DNA of 64,000 nt, from assembly GCA_003993805.1 (NCBI GenBank), contig RSEF01000019.1, positions 6,316,886 through 6,380,885 of the forward strand, written 5' to 3'. Shown here piece by piece: positions 35,801 to 47,700 of the stretch; the first letter of the stretch is position 1, and each line of letters starts with the position of its first letter. This DNA comes from Himantopus leucocephalus. Its lineage: Eukaryota; Chordata; Aves; Charadriiformes; Recurvirostridae. The position numbers were made by a program, and so were the translations under genes. A model generated the notes under the pieces. It saw only the letters and a program-made list of their open reading frames with translations, was not told the DNA's origin and did no database searches.

Positions 35801-36726
35801 GACTTATAGGGATCTTGGATGCCAAACAATGCTGAGGAGCTCGTAAGCTTTTCTCCTCATCCCAAGGACATTCAGGAAGAGGTGTAAATCCTTTTTTTTC
35901 TTTCTGAAAGAAAGGAAAGTGCTGGCTGTGACGTGTAGCAGGATGTATGACATCACCTTTGATTGAAAGGAGCTTTAGGACAGGGAGGTACACGATCTCA
36001 AGAAATCATCTCATGTGTAGCTCTGTGTGACCTGGACCACAGAGCCGTGGCCAGGGCAGGATGCTTTCAGCTGGTGTCAGGAACATGGAGGTTGTGGGAG
36101 TGAATAAATGCAAGTGGTATGGAGGACATTGCCCAAGCTGGGAGGAGGAAGAGACAAGAAGTCACCTTAAAGCAGGGAAGGCAGTCCAGAGAAGGGTATT
36201 CCTCAATGTCTCCAGTTTTGATGTTAAAGCAGGCGCCGTGCCAGGGGCAGCGCAGCCTCTCCCCTTTCAAGACTCCTGCAATAGAGAAGCCCCCCCACAA
36301 CCGAGCAGTGAGAGCTGACCTCCCTGGCGTGGCCGCTCCCCCTGCCCAGCACCAGGGTTACCTTTGCTGAGTGGGGCGCCATAGTGAGGGCATTTGCTGC
36401 CCAGGGCGCTGAACTCCATCTTGTTCCTCACCAGCAGCACCGGGTAGCCAGCCACCATCACCTCCAAGAGCCTGTGGGAGAGGTGGAGAGGTGGGTGCCC
36501 CAGGGAGCCGAGGCTCAGTGCCTCGCAGCCGACGTACTGCTCCCTCAACCAACAACATGGCGGCCACCAACATGGCGGCTCTTGCCATGGTGACACCACC
36601 CCTGCTGCCTGCAGGCCTCATGGCGGCGTCCCAGGCCCCGGCCTGCCCCCCACCAGGTACTCACTGTCCGTCCCTGACATCGGCCTCCTTGCAGACCTCA
36701 GCGGTGACGGTGTCGTCGCCGTCCAT
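29880..36726 (-). CDS. Apoptosis-inducing factor 3-like Rieske/FAD-NAD oxidoreductase, complete, 18 coding exons
   Basis: AIFM3 family: an N-terminal Rieske [2Fe-2S] domain fused to a pyridine-nucleotide-disulphide oxidoreductase. Coding exons: 36726-36665, 36471-36362, 36275-36166, 35688-35644, 35562-35481, 35346-35234, 34810-34724, 34260-34169, 33954-33824, 33256-33141, 32686-32615, 32271-32208, 31748-31672, 31590-31473, 31326-31228, 30700-30625, 30153-30049, 29922-29880. All are in phase and give 533 residues. Rieske ligands are Cys48/His50 (KCPHYGAPL) and Cys67/His70 (CPWHGACF). The FAD loop is GGGVAA (135-140), the NAD loop [14 protein letters not shown] (from 272), and the second FAD motif [11 protein letters not shown]. 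Only about 20 acidic residues precede the Rieske domain, with no clear mitochondrial presequence. The closest relative I recall is human AIFM3; fish carry a separate aifm4, a possible orthologue. It lies where mammals have no gene. Confidence 0.9.
31048..31110 (-). mobile_element. CR1 LINE 3' end fragment
   Basis: The plus strand reads AGAATCATAGAATCATCTAG and continues GGTTGGAAGGGACC, the reverse complement of the CR1 3' terminus, which ends in ATTCTATGATTCT. The element is thus on the minus strand with its 3' end at about 31048, and its 5' part is lost. It lies in the AIFM3-like intron between the exons at 31228 and 30700. Confidence 0.85.
36553..36627. promoter_or_regulatory. Three ATGGCGGC (YY1-type) motifs
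   Basis: CAACATGGCGGC occurs at 36553-36564 and again at 36569-36579 (as CAACATGGCGGC with its first base at 36568), and CTCATGGCGGC ends at 36627. The core AANATGGCGGC is the strong YY1 site found just inside many start regions. They lie in the intron between the first two coding exons of the AIFM3-like gene and may mark an internal promoter. Function is inferred. Confidence 0.4.
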
Positions 36727-37501
36727 GCCGGTGGCTGCAGATGAACAGAGGGAGGGGTTGTCCGCCATGGATGCTCGTTCTCCCTGCGCACCCTTGTGCC
36801 CTCGCTGCAAAATCCCACCCCAAAATATAGGGCTGTCACTGCCCCACCTGGGAGCAGGTCAGTGCCATGTGCTCAAAGGGTCCTGAACTCCTGACACTGC
36901 AGGAAAAAAAACCCACAACTGGTGGAAAACATACATTTCCCCACGTTTTCAACTTCGTCCCCAAGCCCAAAGCCCATTCCTCTCCCCTTTTCTCCTCCGG
37001 CTTAACCCACTTTTTTGTGTTCAGCCCCATGTCCCATTAAACTCAACTGCACTGCAAGATGAGCCAGCAAACATGATTTATGACAGTCATGTTGCAAATA
37101 AATATAATTATTTATGGTGACGTGCTGCTACCATACCCTGCGGCTCCCCCAAATCAGGGTCTGAAGAGCCATTTCAGCCTCTCTGAAACCTCTTCAACAT
37201 TTGTGCAGAGATGTTATTTGCACTCATTGCCATGAAAGGAGTAATTTCTGCCCAAAATGCCTCTTGGGCTAGAAAAGACCCCAAAATCTTGGTCTTTAGC
37301 ACTGTCCCTGCCTTAGCAATCAGCTGAGAGGCTGGTTAGAAATATCCCTCTCTGTTTCGGAGGAAAAAAAGCAAGAAATGGAGGAAATGAGGGTCATTTG
37401 AGGCAAGTTTCAGTGCAGGGTGGTGACTTGCTCCTGCAAATCCCCACCATGACACTGCTCTGTTCCCGGGTCCCTTAGGAGAAGCATTGGTGGGTACTCA
37501 C

Positions 37502-37700
37502 CCGGTCCTGCCGTGGTGGGCTCCGGCACCCGTCCCCCGGCTCAGAAAGCCGCCGCTGCCACTGTCTGTGAGTTTCTCCTCCGCCAAGGTGCCACCCTGG
37601 CGTCTTAAGGCAAGTGCTCTCCCCGCCACCAGCCCACGGCTGGGTGATGCTCTCCCCACGTTGCACAACAACATCCATCAGGAGACGCATCTCCTGGAAG
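37502..37700 (-). other. 5' UTR exon of the AIFM3-like gene (upper end approximate)
   Basis: On the minus strand GGCAGGACCGG is followed by GTGAGTACC, a strong donor at 37501. It would join the acceptor CATCTGCAG before the exon starting at 36734. Read through the junction, this exon has an in-frame TGA and no later in-frame ATG. That supports the methionine at 36726 as the start. Confidence 0.5.
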
Positions 37701-37719
37701 CAGCCGCCTGCCAGCAAGT

Positions 37720-40700
37720 CTTATCTGATTTCTGCAACTGGTCTGTGCCTAATTAAGTGTATTTTGCTCAGGTTTAGAATTGCAAAATAATTAAGGGCAC
37801 GTAGGAATAATGGCTCAGGTGTGGTTTAAAGACCGGGTACGTCGTGTGCGGAGTGAACAGAAACTTGAGTGGATGCAGTGACACCCTGCTGCATCTTCCC
37901 ATTGCCCCTTTTCTTGATGGAAAGCCCTCTAGCTCAGTGCAATGTGTTTTTGCAGCACTTTGGAACGATATCAATACTTTTTATATATCTCTATGACATC
38001 TAAAATTATATAATTTGATCTTTTTGTAATATCTCTCTCCATTGATTTTTAAGGAACACAAAGAATTCAGCACCTCTGCACGTGGCTTACATCCCAGCTC
38101 TGCTTTTGGTTCAGTCCTCCGATGCCCAGGCACGTGGTCCCATCGTCGTGTGGTCCCATCGTCGTTTGGTCCCCGAAGGATGGCATAGAGCAGTACAGCT
38201 CCTTGCTGTACTATTTTTGCAACAGAGTGGGAGTTGCATAAAAACGGGAGTAACGCCTACGCTGTTTGTGTCTACTCCCGTTCTTATCTCTATTTCACAG
38301 TCAATATGTTTCACAACCTTAAAATATGCCTTAAAATTTAGGGGGGGAAAAGTTACTAGCAGTGTGCTTCCATCATCTCCCTTGCAGAACCGGAGCTTCA
38401 CAGGGACTGGCTTTCTGGCGTGCAGCACGTTCCCAAATCCGGGGAGGGAGGGACAAAAATCCTTCGGTGGGCATGGCCCGGAGAAGAGGGCACGCACAGG
38501 GATGCTCGGTAAGTGCAAGCTGGCTTATTTGCGAAGCAGCTCGCTTCATCAGACCCACTGAGCCGTGAGCGCACCTTTCGGTGCCGGGGTGCTGTCGTGT
38601 AAGGAGTGATTTTAGCCCACGGGCGACGCACGCCCATGATGGGTGCAGGTGCGAGGTATTTTCTCACAGCGCCAACAAGTAGCTTTCAGGCTCTGCTTTC
38701 CTGGCCAGGTGCCTGAATGTGAAGCAATTTGGCTGCCGAACGTCCCTGTATAAACTCTTTGTAATTATTCCCCAGAAGCACGTTCCCACGTGGAGAAGCA
38801 GCAGCCCTTGCGGAGGCATTCTCTGACTCAGCAGAAATTGCTGAAAAACGGTGTTTGCTTATGGATGAAAGCTTCGGCGCACCGGCAAAGTGGCAGGTAC
38901 AAAGGCGTGCAGCTGTGGGAGGCTTTGGGACAAGCCAGGTGGAGCACGGTCCTGTGCGGCGGTGTTTGCACTGCAGGGCTGAGCAGCTAATTCGGCTGCT
39001 GGGTGCCTCTGGATGCGGCCGAGCACCAGGGGAAAGGGTTATGGAAAATGTAAAAGGAGAAAGGTGAAGCGAAATCCCCACCTCTGATGGGGGCAAAGAT
39101 GATGGCAAAGGATTGAAATTTGCAAAGGGCATTGGACGTAAAAGGGAAGGTTTGGGTTAGCTGCAGGGATGCTGCATTACTGCGTCTCTTGAGAGCCAGC
39201 ACCTAGGAACACGCAATATGCCCTCGAGGGATTCAGGCAATGGTATTGGAGGCAGATTTTTGGGAAGATGCTCTGTAAGCAGCTTTTGGCCTTCTGTTAG
39301 GTAACCCAGAGCTAGATACTCAGAGTGGTTGAGACCTTTGCTTGTAACACACAGCAGCATTAAACACAGGAAGGAAGAGAGCGCAAGGAAGCAGTGCCCT
39401 CAAACACGAACAGAGCCCAGGTAGGCATCGGAAAGCTCTGACCGGACCTGCCACCCACACTCGTGCTGACTCACATGAGCTGCTGAGCTGCCCTTGTATT
39501 TCATTAGATATCTTCACTTCCGCTGTGTCCCTCCAGTGTTGTCAGCACTCTGGAAAATTCGAGTTTAGAGGCGAAGATTTAACGGGGATAGCTCTCCTCC
39601 CTTCAAGTCCCTACTACCGTCAGCTGGTGTAGCACGTGTCTTCTTGCTGCAGTGCAGCCGTGGCGGTGTGGATGCGTCCTTGTCCCACCTTTGCTTGCCC
39701 CCAGCTGGCTCAGGTCAGGGTCCTCCCCTGCCCTAGCCGACCTGCCGAATTTTAACCGAGCGTTACCCACAGAGTCGAATGTTATTGAAGACTGTTCAGG
39801 CGCAGGAAGAGGAAGCGAGGCGAAAACTGCAGCAGAGCTAAAATGATTAATGGGACACTGCTCTCAGAACAGCTTGGTTTGTGATATTAATAACGAGAGA
39901 ATTCAGGAGGGAACCTAACCTGTTCCAAGCTGCGGAGCCAGCAGCAGCAGGAGATGCAGTTAGGAAGCTCCTGTGCTTATATTTGTAACGCAGGAGGAAT
40001 CGAGTGGGGTCAGCAACGTGCGATGCTGCACGGAGTGGGTGTAGGGGCTGAGACACGCTTCCACCTTGCAGGGCTCATTCTGAACCTGTCTGAATTGCAA
40101 AAAAAAAAAAAGCGTGCGGTCATAAACACATCATGATGCAGTCAGAAAGCACATAGATATCCATCAAAAATTACTTAAGCTTGAGAATGGTGAACTAAAC
40201 GGGGAAAAAAATGTTTATCCCACAAGGGAAGAAGACATGGAAAAAGAAATATTTAGCAGGAATGAATTTGCTTACAAGGTAAGAATTATTATATGTGCTG
40301 TTTCGCATTTTCTTCCTAAGCACTCATGTCTGGCGATGGTGAGAGAGGAGATACAGGCTGGGCAGACATCTGGCCCCACGTTTCACCGTTCACCACAAGG
40401 AAAGAAGGAACCTGAAACCTTGCTGATAGCAGCAGATATACAATTCAATAAGTGGACAAATTTGGGGCATGTCAGCTACTGGAAGCACTGGAGAAATACA
40501 AGGAACGGTCCATGCTGCCATGCTGGAAGGGGTTTTACCAGTCAATGAATCTGTCAATGGATGGGTTTTTTTATCCCACAGTATACCTGTGCCACCGGAG
40601 TGAGAAGCAGAGAGCACATCCTTTGCACAACCAAATCATGGCAGCTGCTCCAGCCCAAGCCCTTGGGAGACAGCTGAGCCCGCAGCATCCTTAGGGATGC

Positions 40701-43700
40701 TGTGCTGTTGTCACAGGTTTCTCCTACAGATCCCTTGTGACNTTAAAAAAAAAAAAAAAAAAAAAGACTTCCAGTCCCGGGAAAAAGGAAGGCGGCCAAA
40801 AGCAAGAGCATCCCGAGCAACCTGCCATGGGGTTGTTTATCCCATGGGCGAAGCAGGCTCTGCCTGGGTGGCTCTGGCTCTCTGGTAAGGGGGGGCGTTC
40901 CTGCACGCCAGGCTGCAGAAGGCAGCGTGCTGCGCCTGGCCAGGCAGCGGCTGGCGGCTGGCACCAGAGCATGCCGGTGCTGCGAAGCTCCCAGGAGACA
41001 TCCTGTTATTCAAGGAATGATCTCAGGAAGGATGACCCACCTGGACAGCAGAACACCCGCAGGGCTGGTCGCAAGACCGGGGGAGGGAAGGGAAGAGTCT
41101 TCCCCTTGGGCGGCCGAGCTCGCAGGCTTGAGCGGGGTGAATGGACGGGTTGCAGTGCAAGTGGTGACCTCCTCTGCCGGACAAGATCAAGTCCTGAGGT
41201 CAATGGTTAAGTGATGGACACTTTGCCGTTTCTTGCATTAAATCCTGGAGCTGCGTGTGTGTGAAATGGCGCTAAGGGCGGGGAAAAAGGGTAATAAAAA
41301 CTCTCTGCGCTGTCAGTGCTAGCAGAAACCCTTCTCCTACTCACCGCGCTAGCAGAGACTGATGTGCCTGTCTCCTGTGGCTACAGCGAGTATATCCCCA
41401 GTTCCACCTGGAGAATATCCAGCTTCCACATCAGGAAAGTGTTTCCGGCTGGAAGGAGCAGACACTCGGGTTTGCATTGATTTCAGCTCTCTTCACAGCT
41501 ACCTCTGCAACGTCTGGGCATGCTTTGCCATAGCCGGCGTGCATTTTGCACAGTAGAACCTTTCATAGGTGTGGAGTTACTGACTTTCTGAATGAAAATG
41601 TGGATATATAGAGCAAAATATTCCTGTATCGTCTGACTTCCTATGGCCTAGCAGATAGAGCAGTGACACACTTTAGGAAGGGGTGAAGACAACGGCTAAT
41701 TAAAGTTTGGAAGCCAAGCTGCTTGATTTGTTTCAAGATCTTGGACTCTTCAAATTATTTTAGGTGTGAGCCAGGTCTGGCCTTAGACGAACAGATGGGC
41801 TTTATGCCTCCCTGGCAGATTAAGGGAGCGAGGCTTTCCAAAAACAGGAGGATGACTTTTGCCAGAAGGACTTTGCCGTGTCAGAAGCTGCCACATCTGT
41901 TGGCTACGGCAAGTCCTGGGAGAGGTTTGGGAGCAGAGCGGGCTCCTCCTTGTGTACGGGATGGGGGAGCTGGAAAAGCACACCCAAACCCCCGTCCAGG
42001 AGTAGTGGGGAGCATCTGGGGTAGGACGCAGTTTATCTGACAGAATTCATATGGGGGATTACCAAGGAACTGCCAGCTCTTTATTGTGGAAAATGGGTTA
42101 TCTGCAGATGTGCTGCAGAGAAACTCCAACCTGTGAGCGGGAGAAAAAAGCCACTGCCCAGCTGTTGAAAAAACCTGCTGTACCCTCCCCTTACACCCCG
42201 GCTGCTGCTGTAAAGCCCGACTATGGGATTAGCTGTGGTCCCCACCGTGTTACGGGATGGACCTGGGCACATCCTCGCTGACAGCTGGAAGGAGTCCCCT
42301 GCCCTGCTGGGACCAGGCACTGGCAGCAACCCGTCACCAGGCTGAGCTGCCTCCCTGCAGAAAATGAGGCCTTTTGGGGACTGTTGGAAAACTTCTGGAA
42401 ATTTGGGTGAAAAAGGCAATATCTCCAAATAAGGTGTGAATGAAGAGGCCCATCAGATCGGGCTGCTCTGCCCAGCTCACCAGCGAGCGTGCAGGGACCT
42501 CTTGTGGCAGTTGTGACCGGGAGCTCCTGTCCCTGCTCTTCTGTAAGGCTTCTCTTGGGACAAGCCTGGCCTCCGAGCCTGGGGGACGTGGCTGAATATT
42601 TGGCCTGATCTGGTGTCTTGGGACCTGTTTGTAACTGGGCTTGGAAGCCTCCAGCTCCGAAACCGTCCTCAATTAATGCCATCGCTGCTGAGGAAGGAAG
42701 ACAAGGAGAAAAGGCTGGAAATGGGGCTTGTGAGAAACCACTGCCCGATGGCAAGTCCTGGTAAAATTAAGTATAATCTGGGCTAAAATTATCCAAAAAG
42801 TAGTATATATGTAGCTGTTGCTGGTGCTCTGGCAGTGGGATCAAAACCCCTGAACCAGAGGCTCAATTAATCATGGCTTAAATTCCTCCCACGGGGAAGT
42901 GGTAGGTAAAAGCTCTCCAGCGTCCAGAAACATTTTAACTATTCCTGTCCTCGACCCGAGCCTAGCCAAATATTCATCTTTAGAAGAACAACACCAGAAA
43001 TGGAGGAGCCCCTGGGACAAACGGGGCCGGGCTAGCAGGCGTTTCATGGTCTGAGGCTTTACCCGCAGGCAGGGGACGGGCAGGGTTGTCACCGCAGAAA
43101 GGGACAGGCGAGATTTCTGAGGCTAAAACACTGCAGATGACTCCTCATTAGGAATCGGCTCTCTGCAAGTTTATACTGCAATTAACTGTGAACTGATTTT
43201 TCTCCTCGGTGCCCTGAGCAGCCCAGCACATCTCCAAGGCATGTCTCCCTTTCCTAGGCGTATCTTAACGCTAAACAGAAATGTCTTTGCGTTTGGCCTT
43301 CTCAGTGACAGATTAGCCTATGTGATCCTTCAAGTCCTAATACACGAGATTATTTATAATCCCTCGAGCAGTCAGGTCTGCCGATTACTTCAGGCAGCGT
43401 CTCCCTGCCACCTAACCGCTATGAAATTACATTGTCTTGTCCTGCTTTTAGGCAAATTTCTGCAGCATGAACGGATGCTTTTCTATCTGTTGGGACTATA
43501 TCACCCCTCTCCTTCAGATCTGATTTAATCACTCCCCTCCTCACTGTCCCTTCCGTCGGCATTATCACTTGTTGATGTTTTAATGTCCATCACTACAGCC
43601 AGGGCAGCGACTCAGGCTCAGGCTCCACACGTTTCTGTTTCAGCGAAGAGAAAGTAGAAAATTTCATCCAAAATTAATACCTCAAAGGAGAGGCAGAGTT

Positions 43701-44400
43701 TGACATTAATCAGTGTGTACACGGTGACTCATCCCGTCTGCAGAAGAGACGCAAGGTCTGCGCAGCAGCCACGCTTCTGGTGGAGACATCAAAAAGCACC
43801 AAGGGAGCGATCAAATTACGGGAAGCTGGAAAAGCAGCGTAGTTGTAGGATGGAACTAAAGAAGTTGTGGGTATGGGATCCCGCATTCCCACAAACCCCG
43901 GACAGCAGAGCTGGGGTGTCCCAGCCATCGAGGAGCTCCTCTCGGGACCGGACATGGGACAGGGGGAGGGAGTGCTGTGGGCAGAGTGGTTTTTTTGGCA
44001 AGGCAATTGGACCTTCTTGCTTGCTTGATGTGCAATCGGATCTGGCAGGGTGTGTGTCTGTGCGAGGGATGGCTCTCCAGCACGGTGAGGCAGTTGATGG
44101 CATCAATGACGGCATCGCACGCTGGGGATACTTTGGGGCGAAGGACCACCGCCCAGAGCACCTCACGGGTGAGGTGTTGAGCCACCCGCTGCCACCGAGG
44201 TGGAGGAGGAACCTCAGGGGAAAGTGAGGAAGGTGTCCCCAGCTCCAGCACAGTGATGGGACACCCGGGCCAACACTCTGTGGCATGCTTGCAGCCAGCT
44301 CTCGGGCCGGCCATCGCTTCTGCCCGTGCGATGCGCGGGGAAGGCTGACGCACACCCGGGGGTGCCCATTTCCCATTCCCCCCCCCCCACTACCCTGAGT
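37720..44400. other. Intergenic DNA between the AIFM3-like gene and TLCD2 (head to head)
   Basis: No gene could be supported. The region has an A12-type run near 40099-40110 and an A21 run at 40745-40765 beside a single N (40742). Frames up to 175 codons occur on the plus strand near 43.7-44.2 kb but have no homology I recognise. From about 44.3 kb the sequence becomes the TLCD2 CpG island. Confidence 0.5.
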
Positions 44401-44580
44401 CACACGCTCCGTGGGGGAGCGCTGCCCCTGCGTGTCTGCATCCCTGCGGGGGGCGGGGGGGGGGGGATGCGGGAAACGCATCGCGAATTCTCGGTTGGGA
44501 CGATGTTCCCCCCTCCCCTTCGGGGCTGAGCATCCCGACCGGGGCAGGGAGGGGACGGCACGGCGGGCGTGGGGCGAGGC

Positions 44581-44646
44581 GGTGCCGGTGCCCGGGGCGG
44601 TGCCGGTGCCCGGGGCGGTGCCCGGGGCGGTGCCGGTGCCCGGGGC
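44581..44646. repeat. GC-rich tandem repeat in the TLCD2 5' region
   Basis: The 18-base unit GGTGCCGGTGCCCGGGGC occurs at 44581, 44599 and 44629, with one copy shortened to 12 bases at 44617. It ends about 90 bases before the TLCD2 start codon, so it is in the promoter or the 5' UTR. Confidence 0.9.
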
Positions 44647-44708
44647 GGTGGCAGGGCGGGTCCCGGAGCCGGGCGAGGCGGAGCCGTCGGGCAGCGCGGC
44701 CGGTGCCC

Positions 44709-44747
44709 ATGGGAGCGCGGGGGCCGGTGGATCGCCCATGGCTTTGA
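44709..44747 (+). other. Upstream ORF overlapping the TLCD2 start codon
   Basis: An ATG at 44709 with G at +4 opens a 12-codon frame that stops at TGA 44745-44747. It overlaps the TLCD2 ATG (44738-44740) in another frame. If the mRNA includes it, it should reduce TLCD2 translation. Confidence 0.5.
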
Positions 44748-47700
44748 GCCCGGGGCTGCTGTTGGTGGCCGGTTCCTTCGCAGCCTTCCGCTTGCTGAAC
44801 CGGGGGCTGGAGCGGTTGGTGCCGCCGCCCCCCTCGGCCCGGCGCAACCGCTGGAAGTGGCGCAACATCTGGACGTCGCTAGCGCACAGCGTGCTCAGCG
44901 GCGGCGGGGCGCTGGCCGGGTGAGCGGCCCGGGCACCGCGGAGCCCCGGAGGGCACCTGGGGCTGGGGCGGGGGGGNNNNNNNNNNNNNNNNNNNNNNNN
45001 NNNNNNNNNNNNNNNNNNNNNNNNNNNNNNNNNNNNNNNNNNNNNNNNNNNNNNNNNNNNNNNNNNNNNNNNNNNNCACTGGGAGATGGAGGAGGGATCG
45101 AGGGGTACAGGGGGACCGAGGGACAGGGAGGCACCAAGGCACCAAAGGGATAGGGAGACTCCGGGGGAAACAGGAGGACAGGGGTGGCCATGGGGGGACC
45201 ACGGGGACAGGAGGGCTCCGGGGGGTGTCAGCAGCACCAGGTGGGCACCAAGGACACTGGAAAGGAATTGGGGAACCAGAGGCACTGCCTGGCACTCACA
45301 ATCCCTCTCCCTGCAGGTTCTGCCTCCACCCCGGGATGTCCGAGGACCTGGTGGGCACACACCCGCCCGGGGCGCACAGCCTGGTCGCCGTGTCCGTAGG
45401 TGAGGTGGGGGAGTGGGCTGCCCCCTGTTCTGCCCCCCTGGGGGTCCCCAGGCGCTCATCGCTGCCTGACACCGGCCCCTCGAGCCATGTCGTGGGCAGC
45501 GATGTCTCAGGCACCCCAGACAATCGCCCTATTCTTGGCAAAGGACAGTGGCTCCTTTCTGTCCCACGGCACCCGCAGCCAGGAGGTACTGGGCACCAGG
45601 CTGCCTGCCGCCGTCCTCGTGGGGCAGCCAGGGCAAGGGGCATCCAAAAAGTGCCCATGGTATGGGATTGATGCAGATCCTCCCAAAGCCTTGAGCTAAA
45701 CCTGCCAGTGTGGAGGCCAGGAGCTTTGAGTCCTCTGGCTGTGTGAAGCCTTTCCTCCCCACTCCCCTTGTCACCTTCTTGCAGATCTGTCACCAGCCCT
45801 GTGGTCAGTGGTAACAGGCTTCCCGGCATGGCTACGGCTCAGCCAGGAGGTTTGAGTATCTAAAATGCCGACATGGGGTTGGTTTGGCGGCAGCGAATCC
45901 TGAAGCTGTTAAGGGCTCCAGGCTGAAAGGACTTGGGGTGAGATCCGATCCTGGGATGGTAACATGGGTGAGGGTCTGCACACTGCCTTTGCTCTCACCC
46001 TTCTCCAGGAACAAATCCAAGTGATCAGTTAGTTAGTGCCTCTCCCTCGGAGCACACGTTACAGAGCGTACAGAGCGATCGCAGGAGGGACCCAAAACAC
46101 ACCAATTTCTTTCTCCTGCTTCGTGAGAATCCTGTTTTGTGCGTGACTCACCACCACCCAGGGCTTGGGCTGAGCTGTGCCCATCACTTCCCCAGAGGGG
46201 CTGCCCAGCCCAGTTGGGTGCAGAGCCAGCTGAGGTGGGGGATGGTCCCTTGGCACAGCCCTTCCTGGCCCCATCTTTGCTCACAGCCTCTTTGTTCCCA
46301 GGTTATTTCCTTGAAGACTTTGTGGACATGTTATGCAATCAGAAACTTCACCAGTCCTGGGAGCTGCTCTTCCATCACTCCGTGGTGAGTCCACCAGCCG
46401 CTCTCTGAGGGACAGACCCTGGCACTTGTGCCACCAAGGAAGGCTGGAGCTGGGGGACCTGAGCGGGGCTACTGCTGTTGCTAGTGAGGGTGTTTGCCGC
46501 CTGTTACGAAATCTGATTTTTCAGCCTGGGGAGAGGAGCCTGACAGCCCAGACAGCAGGGCTCAGAGCTCCTCTGGGTCCTGTGGGAGTCAAGTACCCTT
46601 TGAGGCTCTGCAAAAAGGCACCCGAAGACGGGATAGGAAAAAACCCCAAGTGTGGACAGAGTAGGGGAACAGAGAGCTGGGCTGGGGGGCTGATCCATGG
46701 CAGTCACATGGACAGGCAGTGACCCAGGTGTTCCCGTCAGCACAGACGAGCAGCTCAGCTCCTGCCAGCTCTCAGACACTTGAGCATCTGCCAGGAAGGG
46801 CTGCACATCGCCTCCTTCCAACCTCCCGCTCCCCGGAGGGCTTTCTGCTCATTCGAGTCAGAGCCGTGGCCACGGGGCTTGAGTGGCTGGAGCAGCGGTG
46901 GTGCAGGAGCCCCACATCAGTGCCCTCTGCCTGCCTTGCTGCTGGCTGCACCCGGCGTGGGTTTCTCTGGAGCGCTGTGGATGCTACAGGACAGAGGGGT
47001 GGCACAGCCCGGAGCTGAGCAGCAGAGACGCTGCAGGGTACAGGGGAGGCACAGGGATCTGCTGGGGATGGGGATGGGGGACAGGGACAGCGCTGGGTCT
47101 TACCTGGGATGAGGTGGGGGAGGCGATGGTCGGACCTGCTGTCTCGCAGAGCCCAGCGAGCCCTGCGGCTCTGCCGGCCACTGCTCACGAGTCAAAAGGT
47201 CAGCTCCACAATAGAGCTAATTCAGGCCAAGACAGTGACTTAACAAGCAGGGAGCGGATAATCTCATTAAAGAGCCAATACAGAGAACAGCATTAATGGT
47301 ATAAACTGAAGAAAGGAGCGAGTGTACTAAAGCGCAGGCAGGCAGAGCCTGTCCCCCTGCCTGGCAGGGATGGTGTAGGGCAGGAATCACACCCGCTCTG
47401 CCCCCAGCAGCCCTGTCCTCTGCTGCAGCGTCCAGCAGTCCCAGGGTGCTTCATGCCAGGCTTGGGGCATCCCACGGGGCTCTCTGATGGACCAAAGCTG
47501 CTTAATCCCTGCAGTGTGCCTGTCCTGGGGAGAATCCCTGAGCCAGCAGCAACCATAGCCCTGGGCTACATGTCTCCCTTCCTGCCCCATTCAGCCATTC
47601 GCTGTGTGCGGAAAAACCTGCTGGGCCACAACCGACTGCATTCCCCAGGCCACAAAAGCAGGGTTAGGTCTGGCTGCTCTGTCTCCTCTGCCAACCTGGA

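Noticed and set aside
43816..45459. 547-codon minus-strand ORF antisense to TLCD2 exons
   Set aside because: It crosses the 100-N gap, has no homology, and overlaps a supported gene on the other strand.
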